Assembly: GCA_921293015.1 (NCBI GenBank)
Contig: OV121088.1
Location: forward strand, 4,978,382 to 5,042,381
Length of the DNA: 64,000 nt
Source of the DNA: Phorcus lineatus
Taxonomy: Eukaryota; Mollusca; Gastropoda; Trochida; Trochidae
Direction of reading: 5' to 3'
The first letter of the stretch is position 1; every line of letters begins with the position of its first letter. Under the pieces are notes generated by a model, which was given only the letters and a program-made list of their open reading frames with translations, searched no databases and was not told where the DNA came from. Shown piece by piece: positions 26,910 to 37,200 of the stretch. The translations under genes and the position numbers were made by a program.

Positions 26910-29838
26910 GTAAATGTATAGCATGAACACATTGGCCCGAAACCTTATATAACCCCTGTTCATATATATATGTATACATAACTGTCCTATACATATATAT
27001 AGAGAGAGAAGGTGAGACTGGTTCAGCTTTATATGACTGTAACGATAGCTGGGTTTAATCTAAGAATTTATTTAAACCATATCAAAGCCAGGAACCAGTT
27101 TAATCATTTCCGACCAGTGTGCAGAACCCACCATCATATTTTTTAAACACCATATGAACCTTTTATCTTTTTTGGGTGAGACAACTGTGCATGGATGGTG
27201 CTGTATGCTTTCAACCTTTTCTATGTAAACATCTTTTAGAAGTATTTTGATTGTTTTACCATGTACCAGGTCGGAAATATTTCTTTAACGACACTATCAT
27301 GTTTTCGTTTTGAGTATATAAAGTTTCCCAGATTCGAACAAACATTTGTAGGGTATGCTATTTACAACTATGATACTAAAAAGTCGAGAACTATCTTCCC
27401 ATGACCGGAATCAGCTTTAAAGGATTAAAAAATATATATACTCAAAATACAAACTAAGCTATACAAAAATTTCATCTATCCTTGAAAATATGTCACCTTT
27501 CCTGGTACTGTAAACCTGTAATGTGAACCTGAATAAACAGGGTTTTTTTTTGCAATACGGAAAATGATATTCATGCCATTGTCACTGTGTAATTCATTTG
27601 AATCAGATGGTGCTGTGTGTGAGATGCCATCGTCTATAAGCAAGGGGAGACTACTCACAGTTGATGGGCAACAGGAAGGTTCCAGAGCCTTGTTTAACTG
27701 TGACGAGTATCACTTTCCTAATGTGGCATTCGGCGAATGTAGTGGAGGGTCATGGGTTGGCCTTGAAAATCCTTGTGCTTATAAGGTGAGTCAGTTATTT
27801 ACATCATGTACAAGTACAGCAGATGATATTCGTGAATCTATTGATTTGACACAAACATAGGATGAACAATGAATGTTTTTTTTCATTTTTGGAAAATAGG
27901 GAGGTTGCAAATCAGGAGCATTTTTATATTTACATAAGAATCATTTTCTAAAAAATAGAGAATCTCACCCTCGTGTCTTCTGATATCAAATATATCAACA
28001 CGAGGTGATAAAATTTACAAATATCCAAGGCTTGCCGAGGATATTTTTACTTTTATCAACGAGTGTTGATATATTTGATATCATAAGACAGGAGGGTGAG
28101 ATTCTATTTATCATTCAAAATCATTTTTAATTTCTATTCCGTAAACAATGTATATTTTTTAAACACTGCACTACTCTAAAACTCTCAGTGTGGTGATGCC
28201 ATAGCATTGTGACTTCGTCATGTTTATGACGTCATACTATTGTGATGTCATTACCTGATGATGAAAAACAAATGTGATGTTATGAACTTGATTGTAATAG
28301 GGCATTGTTCAAAATCTACTGTAAAATCGTTATCTCCAGATTGATCGTCCACAAGCGATATCTCCTGTGGAACACAGTTTTTGGATGATAAACACTTGTA
28401 TGTGAACCTGATATATATGATAACGTCAGACAAGGACAAACTGAACGAAGGAGGCCGTTAACGCAATGTCACCAAACTATCCTTATTGAGATATTATTAA
28501 TCAAAGATATAAAGTCCTTTTGCATGTTTTTTTATAGGCAGGCCCAAGTTACCATATCCCAGTAGAGGGTCGCATCAAACCTGGAGTTTGTGTTGTGATG
28601 ATTCTTCATCCGCCATCTTGGAGTACCAAGTATGAATATTTTTATTTTCTTACACTCTGTTTTTGATTAAATACATGGAAACATACATCTATATTGCCTT
28701 ATCATACATGATATATTTTTTACTGTCAACGTCTTAAGCTTATCAATACATTTCATTTCGTATAAAAAATCCCATTCATTCAAAATGTGCTTTAATGAAC
28801 CCCTGTTTTAAAAATAATAGTGACCAGGGCATATGAAGTGTAGTGAAGCAATGAACAAGCGCAAAAGTCATGTAACTCTATCAATATTAATGATGACAAA
28901 GAGAAATCTTTAGATGGTATACATGTACTTAAAAAATGTAATGACCGTCAGATTACCTTTATTTTTTAAATTTTACCAAAAGTATGTTATATATTACATA
29001 AACAATCATTTTAGATATAACCAAAAATATGTTATTCACAACAGTATCAATCATCTTAGATATAACCAAAAATATGTTATTCACAACAGTATCAATCATC
29101 TTAGATATAACCAAAAATATGTTATTCACAACAGTATCAATCATTTTAAGCCCTGCCCTGAGGTTGCAGAACGACAATGACGTGGCGTTTTCGTTGAGTT
29201 TCCGATTTAGCACTGAGATTGTGACCCGCAACTCCCAAGTTGGAGGCATCTGGGGATTTGAGGAGAGGGATGCCCCCTTCTGGCCTCTGGTTTTGGATCA
29301 AGTCTTCAACCTTACACTGTGCATTGAAGAGGACCTTTTTAGGGTAAGAACAAGTATAACATCAATTTAAAGGTTTCTTCGAGTTATGGACACAGATTAA
29401 AATATGTTATGATAACGTTGCATAGAGAGTCGTAAACATATTATTAAACTATTGATAAAAGTTACTGCTATAGCTTTTTAAGTAATAGTAAAGAAAATGC
29501 TCTTTAGAATGTTAAAAACGTTTTCTTTTTCAAACATCATCAGTATGATGTTATGATGAATATCGCCATGTAAGATATTATTTTCTGTTTGGTCTGTGCA
29601 TCTCATGATAGAGATGGGCCATTATCAGATAATTTTATGTATGTATATCAACATGAAGCAAGATGACGTCTTTAAAGGAACCACACATTTGTATCTAACT
29701 GAACATATTTTGTTATTACAGGCTTTTGTTGACACGGTTGAGTTATTCACCTTCAACCATCGCCTCCCGATCTCTGAGATCAATCAGCTTGAGATACGAG
29801 GAGAGTTCTATGCTCGTCGTGTAACTTTTACAGAGTAA
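26612..29838 (+). CDS. secreted PAN-sushi-galectin lectin, paralogue 1 (five exons, 292 aa)
   Basis: CDS = 26612-26909, 27607-27785, 28538-28629, 29151-29343, 29722-29838 (879 nt). Residues 1-20 are a signal peptide. Residues 21-98 form a PAN/apple domain with Cys21, 51, 55, 61 and 73. Residues 104-156 form a sushi-like module with Cys104, 131, 144 and 156 and the GECSGGSW signature. Residues 160-292 form a galectin domain. In the galectin fold Arg208, Asn217, Trp224, Glu227 and Arg229 match canonical sugar-binding positions, but His and Asn of HxNxR are Ser204 and Ser206. Possible N-glycosylation sequons: Asn50 and Asn243. Canonical galectins lack a leader, so this is an extracellular lectin of unusual build; immune or adhesive recognition is inference. 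All splice sites are GT-AG, in phase, and the structure is repeated exactly in paralogue 2. No AATAAA is seen close to the stop. Confidence 0.88.
27607..27785 (+). CDS. lectin paralogue 1, exon 2: sushi-like module
   Basis: Acceptor AATCAG, donor AAG|GTGAGT. It encodes residues 100-159, one four-cysteine module with the tryptophan of the sushi signature before the last cysteine. The module fits a single exon, as sushi domains often do. Intron 1 is 697 nt. Confidence 0.88.
27957..28395. mobile_element. foldback (hairpin) element in intron 2 of lectin paralogue 1
   Basis: The first 155 bp (27957-28111) are a hairpin: GAATCTCACCCTC...ATCAAATATATCAACAC reads back as its own complement around a centre near 28032. 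A further 280 bp includes TGACGTCA words and CAAGCGATATCTCCTGTGG. Much of it recurs in reverse orientation at 41480-41755. Intron 2 of paralogue 2 lacks it (268 nt against 752 nt), so it arrived after duplication or was lost from copy 2. Confidence 0.7.
28538..28629 (+). CDS. lectin paralogue 1, exon 3: start of galectin domain
   Basis: Acceptor TTTATAG, donor AA|GTATGA. It encodes residues 160-189 plus two bases of codon 190. PVEGRIKPGVCVVM resembles the first strands of a galectin (the usual form is xxGLxPGxxVxI). The preceding intron holds a foldback element absent from the paralogue. Confidence 0.82.
28975..29150 (+). repeat. 45-bp tandem repeat abutting exon 4 of lectin paralogue 1
   Basis: Four units starting at 28975, 29020, 29065 and 29110, the last cut to 41 bp by the exon 4 acceptor. 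Units 2-4 are nearly identical. Each carries a CAACAG and a TTAG that could act as a decoy 3' splice site. The frame of exon 4 stays open back through units 2-4. Confidence 0.9.
29151..29343 (+). CDS. lectin paralogue 1, exon 4: galectin core
   Basis: Acceptor TTTTAAG directly after a 45-bp tandem repeat, donor AGG|GTAAGA. It encodes residues 190-254 with FSLSFRF, TRNS, WGFEER and APFWPL. It holds most of the carbohydrate-binding positions, with Ser in place of His and Asn in HxNxR. Confidence 0.9.
29722..29838 (+). CDS. lectin paralogue 1, exon 5: end of galectin domain
   Basis: Acceptor TTATTACAG, stop TAA at 29836-29838. It encodes residues 255-292, including FNHRLPISEINQLEIRG, which corresponds to the FxHRxPxxxIxxLxIxG strand pair of galectins. 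Confidence 0.9.
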   Translation, partial: AFVDTVELFTFNHRLPISEINQLEIRGEFYARRVTFTE

Positions 29839-29934
29839 CTGTATCATTTCAATTGGTGTGCAACAAATTGCAGCTGGCCATGAGACGCTGTGAATGAAGA
29901 AAGTTCAATACTTGAAGATAAGAAAGTGAAGGAT

Positions 29935-31280
29935 ATTCATAAAACTATGAAGTGTTGTATGCATATAAGTATATTCATGTTTGTTTGTTTGTTTGTTTAG
30001 ATTGATAAATGTTGCAAAACAGCACAAGACAGGGATAATACAATTAGTAAATGTAATTTCCTACACCAAAATGGTGTTTCGGGCTTTCTCCCGCAATAAT
30101 TCTATAGCTAGCAGCCGCGATATAAGTAAAATACTCTTGAAACCCCATATCACCTCACCTCACCTTCTTATAAGAAAAATCAACAAGTTGCGAGGAATTA
30201 CGGTTTATATGTCCTGAGTAGAGTATGGTAATTAATTTCGAGCTTCTTCCATTTGGGAAATCACTTGTGATCGGAATATGTTTTTGTCTTTTTAATATGT
30301 TTCGTTTTTATTATAGTTTTCCCCTCTCATTATTAAAATATTTTCAGAGACTGTTGTTAATTGGGAATTCTAATTAAATTTGTCCTCGAAATTAGAATAT
30401 TGTATAATGATGTTTTATTCCCTTTTTAGCTCTCTGAGCGCTTATTGCTAGCCTATTATAAAACATTTTCTTCACTTTGGGAAATCACTTGTAAGTTTAA
30501 TCGGAAAATTTTCTGTCTTTTTAATATTTTTCATCTAATAAAACTAATTTAAACTGTGCTTCAGTCACAGTTAATCAAACTAAACATCTCTACTACTTGT
30601 TCCTTTGTTGTGCTTTTGCGAATATGTGAATTACGAAAAATCTTAATTTACTCGATCATCTTCACTGAGACTATATCCTGCTACATCAGGGTGTTTGTAT
30701 CCGCAAAGCTCTATCACGGCATTTGCCTGATGATGCTCTTTAATACAATGTGTATGACACTTGTTACAAACAGATTGCGGTAAACATTCAAGTAATCCAA
30801 AAAAATGAGTATTTGGAAAAAGTCACATGTAAAATTATTTTTCTATTTTCGTTAGTATTCTTACATGCCTCGAATATTGAAAAAAATATTGTTTATGTTC
30901 ATTTTGATAAAGTCATTCTACGGTATGTGTAATATCCCAGGAAGGAGATCAGCGTCATTTTTAGTCTCAGGATGTCCTATGTTACTGTAGTTACTGTTAC
31001 TGAGGATACTGTTTATTGCACATTGTATAAACTAAAATTTTCAAACAAACCTTACTGGCTCCTAAATACATAGAAATGTTCACATGCAACCATTAAATTG
31101 ATACAATGTTTGGACAGTGTTACTATAAGACAAATACATTGCAACTTACATCGATTTAATGATAGTTACACTAGATATTAAACTGAATGTTTACAGAGCA
31201 ATTCTTTTTCTTGGTCTGTTTAAGCGTAATTACAAAATACGAGTAAGCTGGTAACAAACTTGTTGTTAATAGAATCGTTT
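29935..31280 (+). repeat. nested, rearranged duplication downstream of lectin paralogue 1
   Basis: 29935-30240 repeats at about 31285-31560 (AACTATGAAGTG, CATGTTTGTTTG, AATTACGGTTTAT). The following 30241-31280 instead resembles DNA far downstream, about 37230-37870 (GGGAAATCACTT, TCAGTCACA, TGAATTACGAAAA), and about 49110-49330 in copy 2. This looks like a truncated extra repeat unit with an internal deletion, squeezed between the gene and its true downstream flank. Confidence 0.6.
30061..30163 (+). mobile_element. SINE fragment (3' part only)
   Basis: It contains GGTGTTTCGGGCTTTCTCCC, GCAGCCGCGATATAAGT and a CACCTCACCTCACC tail, matching the 3' third of the SINEs at 16172 and 23152, but the GCGGCGTTAAACACC block is degraded. 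The matching place in copy 2 (about 45930) lacks it, so it inserted in copy 1 only. Confidence 0.75.
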
Positions 31281-34200
31281 TGATAAAACTATGAAGTGGT
31301 GTACACATTTAAGCATATTCATGTTTGTTTGGTCGTTGAGATTAATAATGTTGCCAAACAGCAAAAGAAGCAAAAATGATATAATGTGTAAACATAGACG
31401 CAAGGAACAAGACGCAAGAATTACGGTTTATCTCTCCTGAGTCAATTATTGTGACAAAACCCGAGCTTAAGCGATGAATGTATCACAATAAGCCACAAAG
31501 GACAGATAAACCGTAAATTCGTTTCTTGCCAAGGTCATAGTTAAGACAATTTAGGAAGATACTTTCGTAAAGGTGAGTTACAAGTTAACTCGGTCATTGT
31601 CTTCATGCGCGACGAACGACAATTCAAAAGAAGTCTCAGCAAATTCTAATGTGTTTATTGATGATATATTTAGTAAGACGGTCTTATATCAACACAATCG
31701 TAAAGCAAACCACATTTAAACACTTATTGGTTCATATTATTCTAAGTCCGGTTTAAAGTTGTATGCTAAACTAACCGAACATACAATAAAAAGTAGTTAT
31801 GTTCAGAAGAACTGTAATTCCCATGACCATTATGAAGACCTTAATATCCGGCATAGATGTGCCCGCTGTTGGTTAGATTAATTAATATAAACTGCTACTA
31901 GTGGGCATAGGTTATTATTGCCAATAATCTCCTCTCTATACGGTATGCCTCTGGGATAATAATCATGAATCTTGAGCAATATATCTCTACATTATGCTGC
32001 ATGTTTATTCCTTCTCACACATATGTATCTGAGACGTCTCTTACGGCTATATCTGTTCTGTTTCTTCTAGTCAGTATTACAACATTAAATATGAACAGAC
32101 AACCTTTGCCGAAGGGCAATAATATTTTGATATATAATTATTATATTTTCTTGGATTCTCTTCCCCAACATTTTCTGTGCTATGAATTTGGGACGGTTTT
32201 TGAAACGACTATGACAAATTATATACAGTCAATCATTAGTATTAAGGCCACCCTGAGGGAATGACCAAAAATGACCTTTATATAGAGGTGGCCTTAGAGG
32301 TCCCAGTGTTATGTCATACTCAAACACAACAAACATAGATTATGATACCATAATTCAAAGAATTAGTTTAATATCAGTAGTTTCTTCGTGTATCTTTGCC
32401 TCTCTTTTCGATTATTACAAAACCTCTACCTTCCTTTTCAAAATGTTGTTAATCTGTGTTCTCCTCATGTCATATTTTTTCTGTAATATTTCGTGTACTA
32501 CTTTATCTTTTTGATTTTACAATTACATCGACTTTTTGAACAAGAGTTAATATTTTTGGATGATGAGGAGGCGTGTTTAGCGATGAAATATTACTGACCT
32601 GCATTTAGCTTTACAGAAATGATTTATATCACCACGCTTTACTTACACATAAGAATGGTCAATCTAAGTCATGACACGCCAAGTATTAGTATACTCACGC
32701 TATCGTGATATTGAGTGCGATTACAGTTCACCTCATCGCTTTGATAAGTATGATTGCAAGCTCGCTTGCGGACACTGACAACAATCACTTGGCTGTGTAT
32801 ACTGAGACGGACTTCTCGATCACGTGACCGTGCAAATTGCAAATATGTTTTTAAAGGAGTCAGTTTTGGTGAGAAAATATAATAGTGTGAAAGAGTAAAA
32901 TAGAAAAAGTATGTTTGCAAAGCAAATGTAAACAAATCTGCCACTAAGTGTGTTTATTACTTATTTGCCCTTAAAATAGGTCTATCGTAAACGTCTGCCA
33001 GTTGCTTGCAAATAAAGAGGCTATTTGTGATACACCTAGAACAGAATTGTAACATGATACTATTCCCAGGAAGTTGCCATAGATCAGGTGACCGGAAGAG
33101 ATATTTGTCTACTGAGAATATTTAGTACTTGTGCTAATACTGTAATAGTTGTTTCTGTCTGGTGACAGTTGTTTTTGAGTCTTTGGAAACATTTTCTCCT
33201 TTCATCATAGCTTTGTTTCTATTTAGTGTTGATTTAAAGATCAGACATGCAATCATCGTAGGAAATTGTGAATTACGACTTGAGATCAGCTTCATTTGAA
33301 ATCTGATAACTGTTGTCGTTATAAACTCTTACAACATGAACATAAAGCTATTGAACAGATTGAAATTGTCAATTTTTCACGTTTAGACTGACCAGTTACA
33401 TCGAACAGTATAAGGGACTTTAATTATACAAGATCCGCTCAAATCTATGTTTTATTACAAAGGAAATTGAGGTAGCGCGAACCTCATTTAGATGAAAAAA
33501 GAACATATTAGAACGTTCGACTTCTAATATATTAACCAACTATTTATATTAACCTTTTTGTTGCTGGTTCGAACTCTAGATCTACTAGATAGATATAGCG
33601 TCTGATTTTTCTCACCTTTAACAAAGACTGCATCCATACAGTATAGACAGGCAACCTTTGAATTTTATACCGTTTTATATTTGCTCAATATATCCTTTGT
33701 TGGCAGGAAATGTTTTCAAAATGAATGTAATGTATTTTGATTATGCTCATGTAGGTTTATATCTTTTATCATATGATGAAGGTACACCGGTGCAATAAAG
33801 CTATCGTATCAACTTGATATCCAAATCTGTCAAACATGCAAATTAGGTCAAAAGTCGAACTAATTTCTCGAAACTCCATTCATTTTATGTGAACCCTAAA
33901 GCGGTTACCCATCATTCATAATGTCATCGCAAGTTTACAAAGTGGTTTCCTTTCGAGTGAATATTCGTTAAACACAACACAGGAGAGGGTAGACCTACTA
34001 TGCGTTCATATTTGAAAAATACCTTGGTTATCAAGGCGGTTTAATTTTGTTTAGAAAATCACGTGTATTCTTAAATAACCTATAACATGCAGCCAATATC
34101 GGAAATCACACTTGAACTACCGTGAGCTTACGTTTTCGTGCATAAAATCGCTTTTACAGATTGTGACCAACCGATCTGTTAAAATAATATTTTAGAAAAT

Positions 34201-37200
34201 GTTCGAGTGATTACATATGTTATCAAGTATCATAATAACAAAGGAAACAATCCAAACTTCACCAATAATCTACGTTTAGTCTAAGGACACCAAGAATCAG
34301 GCCTCAGGTCACAGTAATTTTGACCCGGTAGTGGTTGTGGGAGAGGAGAAAAGGATGAAATAGTAGTGTATTGAGGGATATCATTTTCTAGGTTTGTTTA
34401 CATTGGTGACATATGTTTCTGGATTTCATTGAGAGGTAAGAACTGGTAGTTTCATCTGTAATTTTTTCTAAATTTTTTGAGTGAGTATTTTTCAATGGGT
34501 GTTGCTCATAGAATTTGCATATTTTGGGCAGTTTCATGTGCTTTTGCTGGCATGCCAGTGTATATTGACAGTTTTCATTCATATTTCAAAATCGGCCTGG
34601 TCAACACCAAGTTTAGTCTGCGTTTTTGTAGTGTCGAGAGTATGTGTTTTCACTTCAAAACAAGTCCCCCTGTCGCGCAATGTCAGGTAGCCTATCAGTG
34701 ACCCATGCAACTAATGATAAATGCACTGGAAATTAATTGTGGACTGAGGCCATCAATCGCGGAACAATCATGACAACGCAACTTGTAGTTAGAGTTACTT
34801 CCCCTGTTGCAGGGAAGTGTGCAAGTGATTTTCAGATTTTTCAGAATTATTACAGAACCATAAATCAATTACACTTTTTGTTTCTGAATTGGATATCTAT
34901 TGTGAAATATCGACTTATTTTCAAAAGTTGCGTACATAATTATGATTAAGTATTTAATGGAGGAATATTTCCTAGCAAAGTCACTTTGGTGCATTATACA
35001 TGACAATACACCGCAAAATCTAGGTCACTGCTCATAATAAGAATAAATCAGTTATGTGTTTCAAATCCTAGTTTTATAAATACAACATTAAATGAAATTT
35101 GGATTATTAACCTCGTATGTTTCCGCATCATTGGTATCATATATTAGGGATAAGATATGTGTATTATCCGAGCCTTTTCATTTTATATGGTATTGATATA
35201 ACGGAAACACACCTTGATAATAATCTATATTAATGTAACATATAACATATCGAAGTCTCAAAACTTCCCTCAGAGGGACGAAGGAAATATTTAACTAGTG
35301 ATTCACCAAGTGTGATTCATTAAATTATCGTCATGTTACCGCAGCAAGTTTATATTGATAAACCTTTTGTTGAGATTATATGCGCAGCTAGATAAATGGA
35401 CAAGCTATAATGATGCTAATGTTAATATTTTGATTGTCAAAGTCCGTTAGTAGTAATTAAGTTACAAGCATTCAAAATGGAAATGTATAAGTCAATATGT
35501 ATTTAATTTGCGAGCATGATCAAGCATGGTCAGTATATTACTTAATAAAGCTCCGTTTTATCTGGCTTCATTTCTTTATTGAAATTCATATGAAATATGG
35601 AAACTGTCATATGTACACATATGGAGTGCAGACGCCCAAAGGTAGACGCGAAATGTTTTAGTGATGGAGATAACAGTGTCCCAAATGTAAGCACAGGTTA
35701 TTGGTATAAACCAGAGGCTCATTATCCAAATACACATTAGGCTGTCATCGGCCTAAGATAGTGTCTGAGACATCGTTTATTACTATCAATTATCAAATAA
35801 TCTAGAAATAAAGCAGTATTTATTGATGAGGATGATGGTTAGGAGCATAGCATTTCAAGTACAACTGGTATCGAAGATATTCAATAAATGTTACAAACCA
35901 CTATATGAATTCAAATATACGATAATAACAACGATAATTCCTTTTAAATAGATACAAAGAGCGTCATTAACAAATTATTTAACACATTCTTTAATCTCTG
36001 TTTATGATATATTCGAAAAGGGATACACATAATTACGATGATGCTCATAAACACGTAAGCACTTCGTTGTAGCATACGATTATATTTGAGTAATATCCAG
36101 TCTCTACAATAACAACCAAAGGCTTGTAATATGCACACTAAATGAGCTAGTTTCAGACATCTTCGGTATTTTGATAGTTACTAGTTATTCTTGGGAGATA
36201 AGTGGATGCTGTGGAACAGGTGAATACTATGAGCATTTGTTATTTACACGGTTGTGGTATTGATGTCGTAATCTGCTGTCATTTCATCAATACGATGCAT
36301 CTCAGACATTTCTTTTTACGAATCTGGATGTATCGCAGTCTTTTCCCTACATTGCAGTATTATGATAAACTATATAGGCAATGCAGAACCTTTTTAAAGA
36401 CGCTTTTCACGAAAATGAATTTTTTTCTAACAATTGTTATAATAAACTAATGATTGAATGGAGTTTTGAAACAAATGTATAATGTTCAGTAAATAAATTT
36501 CCGTAACTAGAATGATTTGAAGTTCTTCACACTTAAATGATCACAACAATGTTATTCTCGATGTTTGAAACCTCATTCTACGGCCACGGATAATCGGATT
36601 GAGTGCTGACTTTTGCCTACTGAATACTTTTTGGTCAACATTTTCACAAATAAAACATCAAAAACGTCCTAGAGCACTTTAAAATGGTTCACCTTTTGTC
36701 ATTTATCAAGAAATTCACATAGGTTTAAGTTACACTTACACAAGTTGAACTCAGAAATATCTTATTTAGCCTAGTTGTTCTGATCATAACTTGAAACTGT
36801 TGATATAATATAATAATTGCATCAGTTGTGTTTTGTATTTAGTAAGCATGTGAGACGGCTGTAAATAGTCAAATGGAGCATATTGATATCCATTTTATAA
36901 ATAATATGAATATCCAATTTGTAAATTCACAATTCATTCAAAATCAGGCAAAAGTTTCCTTATGTGAGTTGATAATATCTGAATGAAAGTCGATATGATA
37001 TATGGATTATCTTTTTTTCTTCCTCAATGATTGTTGTCTTTTCATGAACTAATGCTCTCTTCTGAAGAAGAAAGAGGTATGGAATAATTCACTTTGCGTC
37101 TTTAATGATATTGTAGTATACAATTAAAGAAGACATCGATATCAAAGTATAAACGAAAACAGAGGGGAAAATCGCTTCTAAATCAACTGTAAAATTAAAT

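Noticed and set aside
28914-29370. Frames through the 45-bp repeats as extra coding exons of the lectin
   Set aside because: No upstream acceptor found gives a phase-compatible join to exon 3, whereas the acceptor at the array end gives a perfect galectin sequence in both genes.
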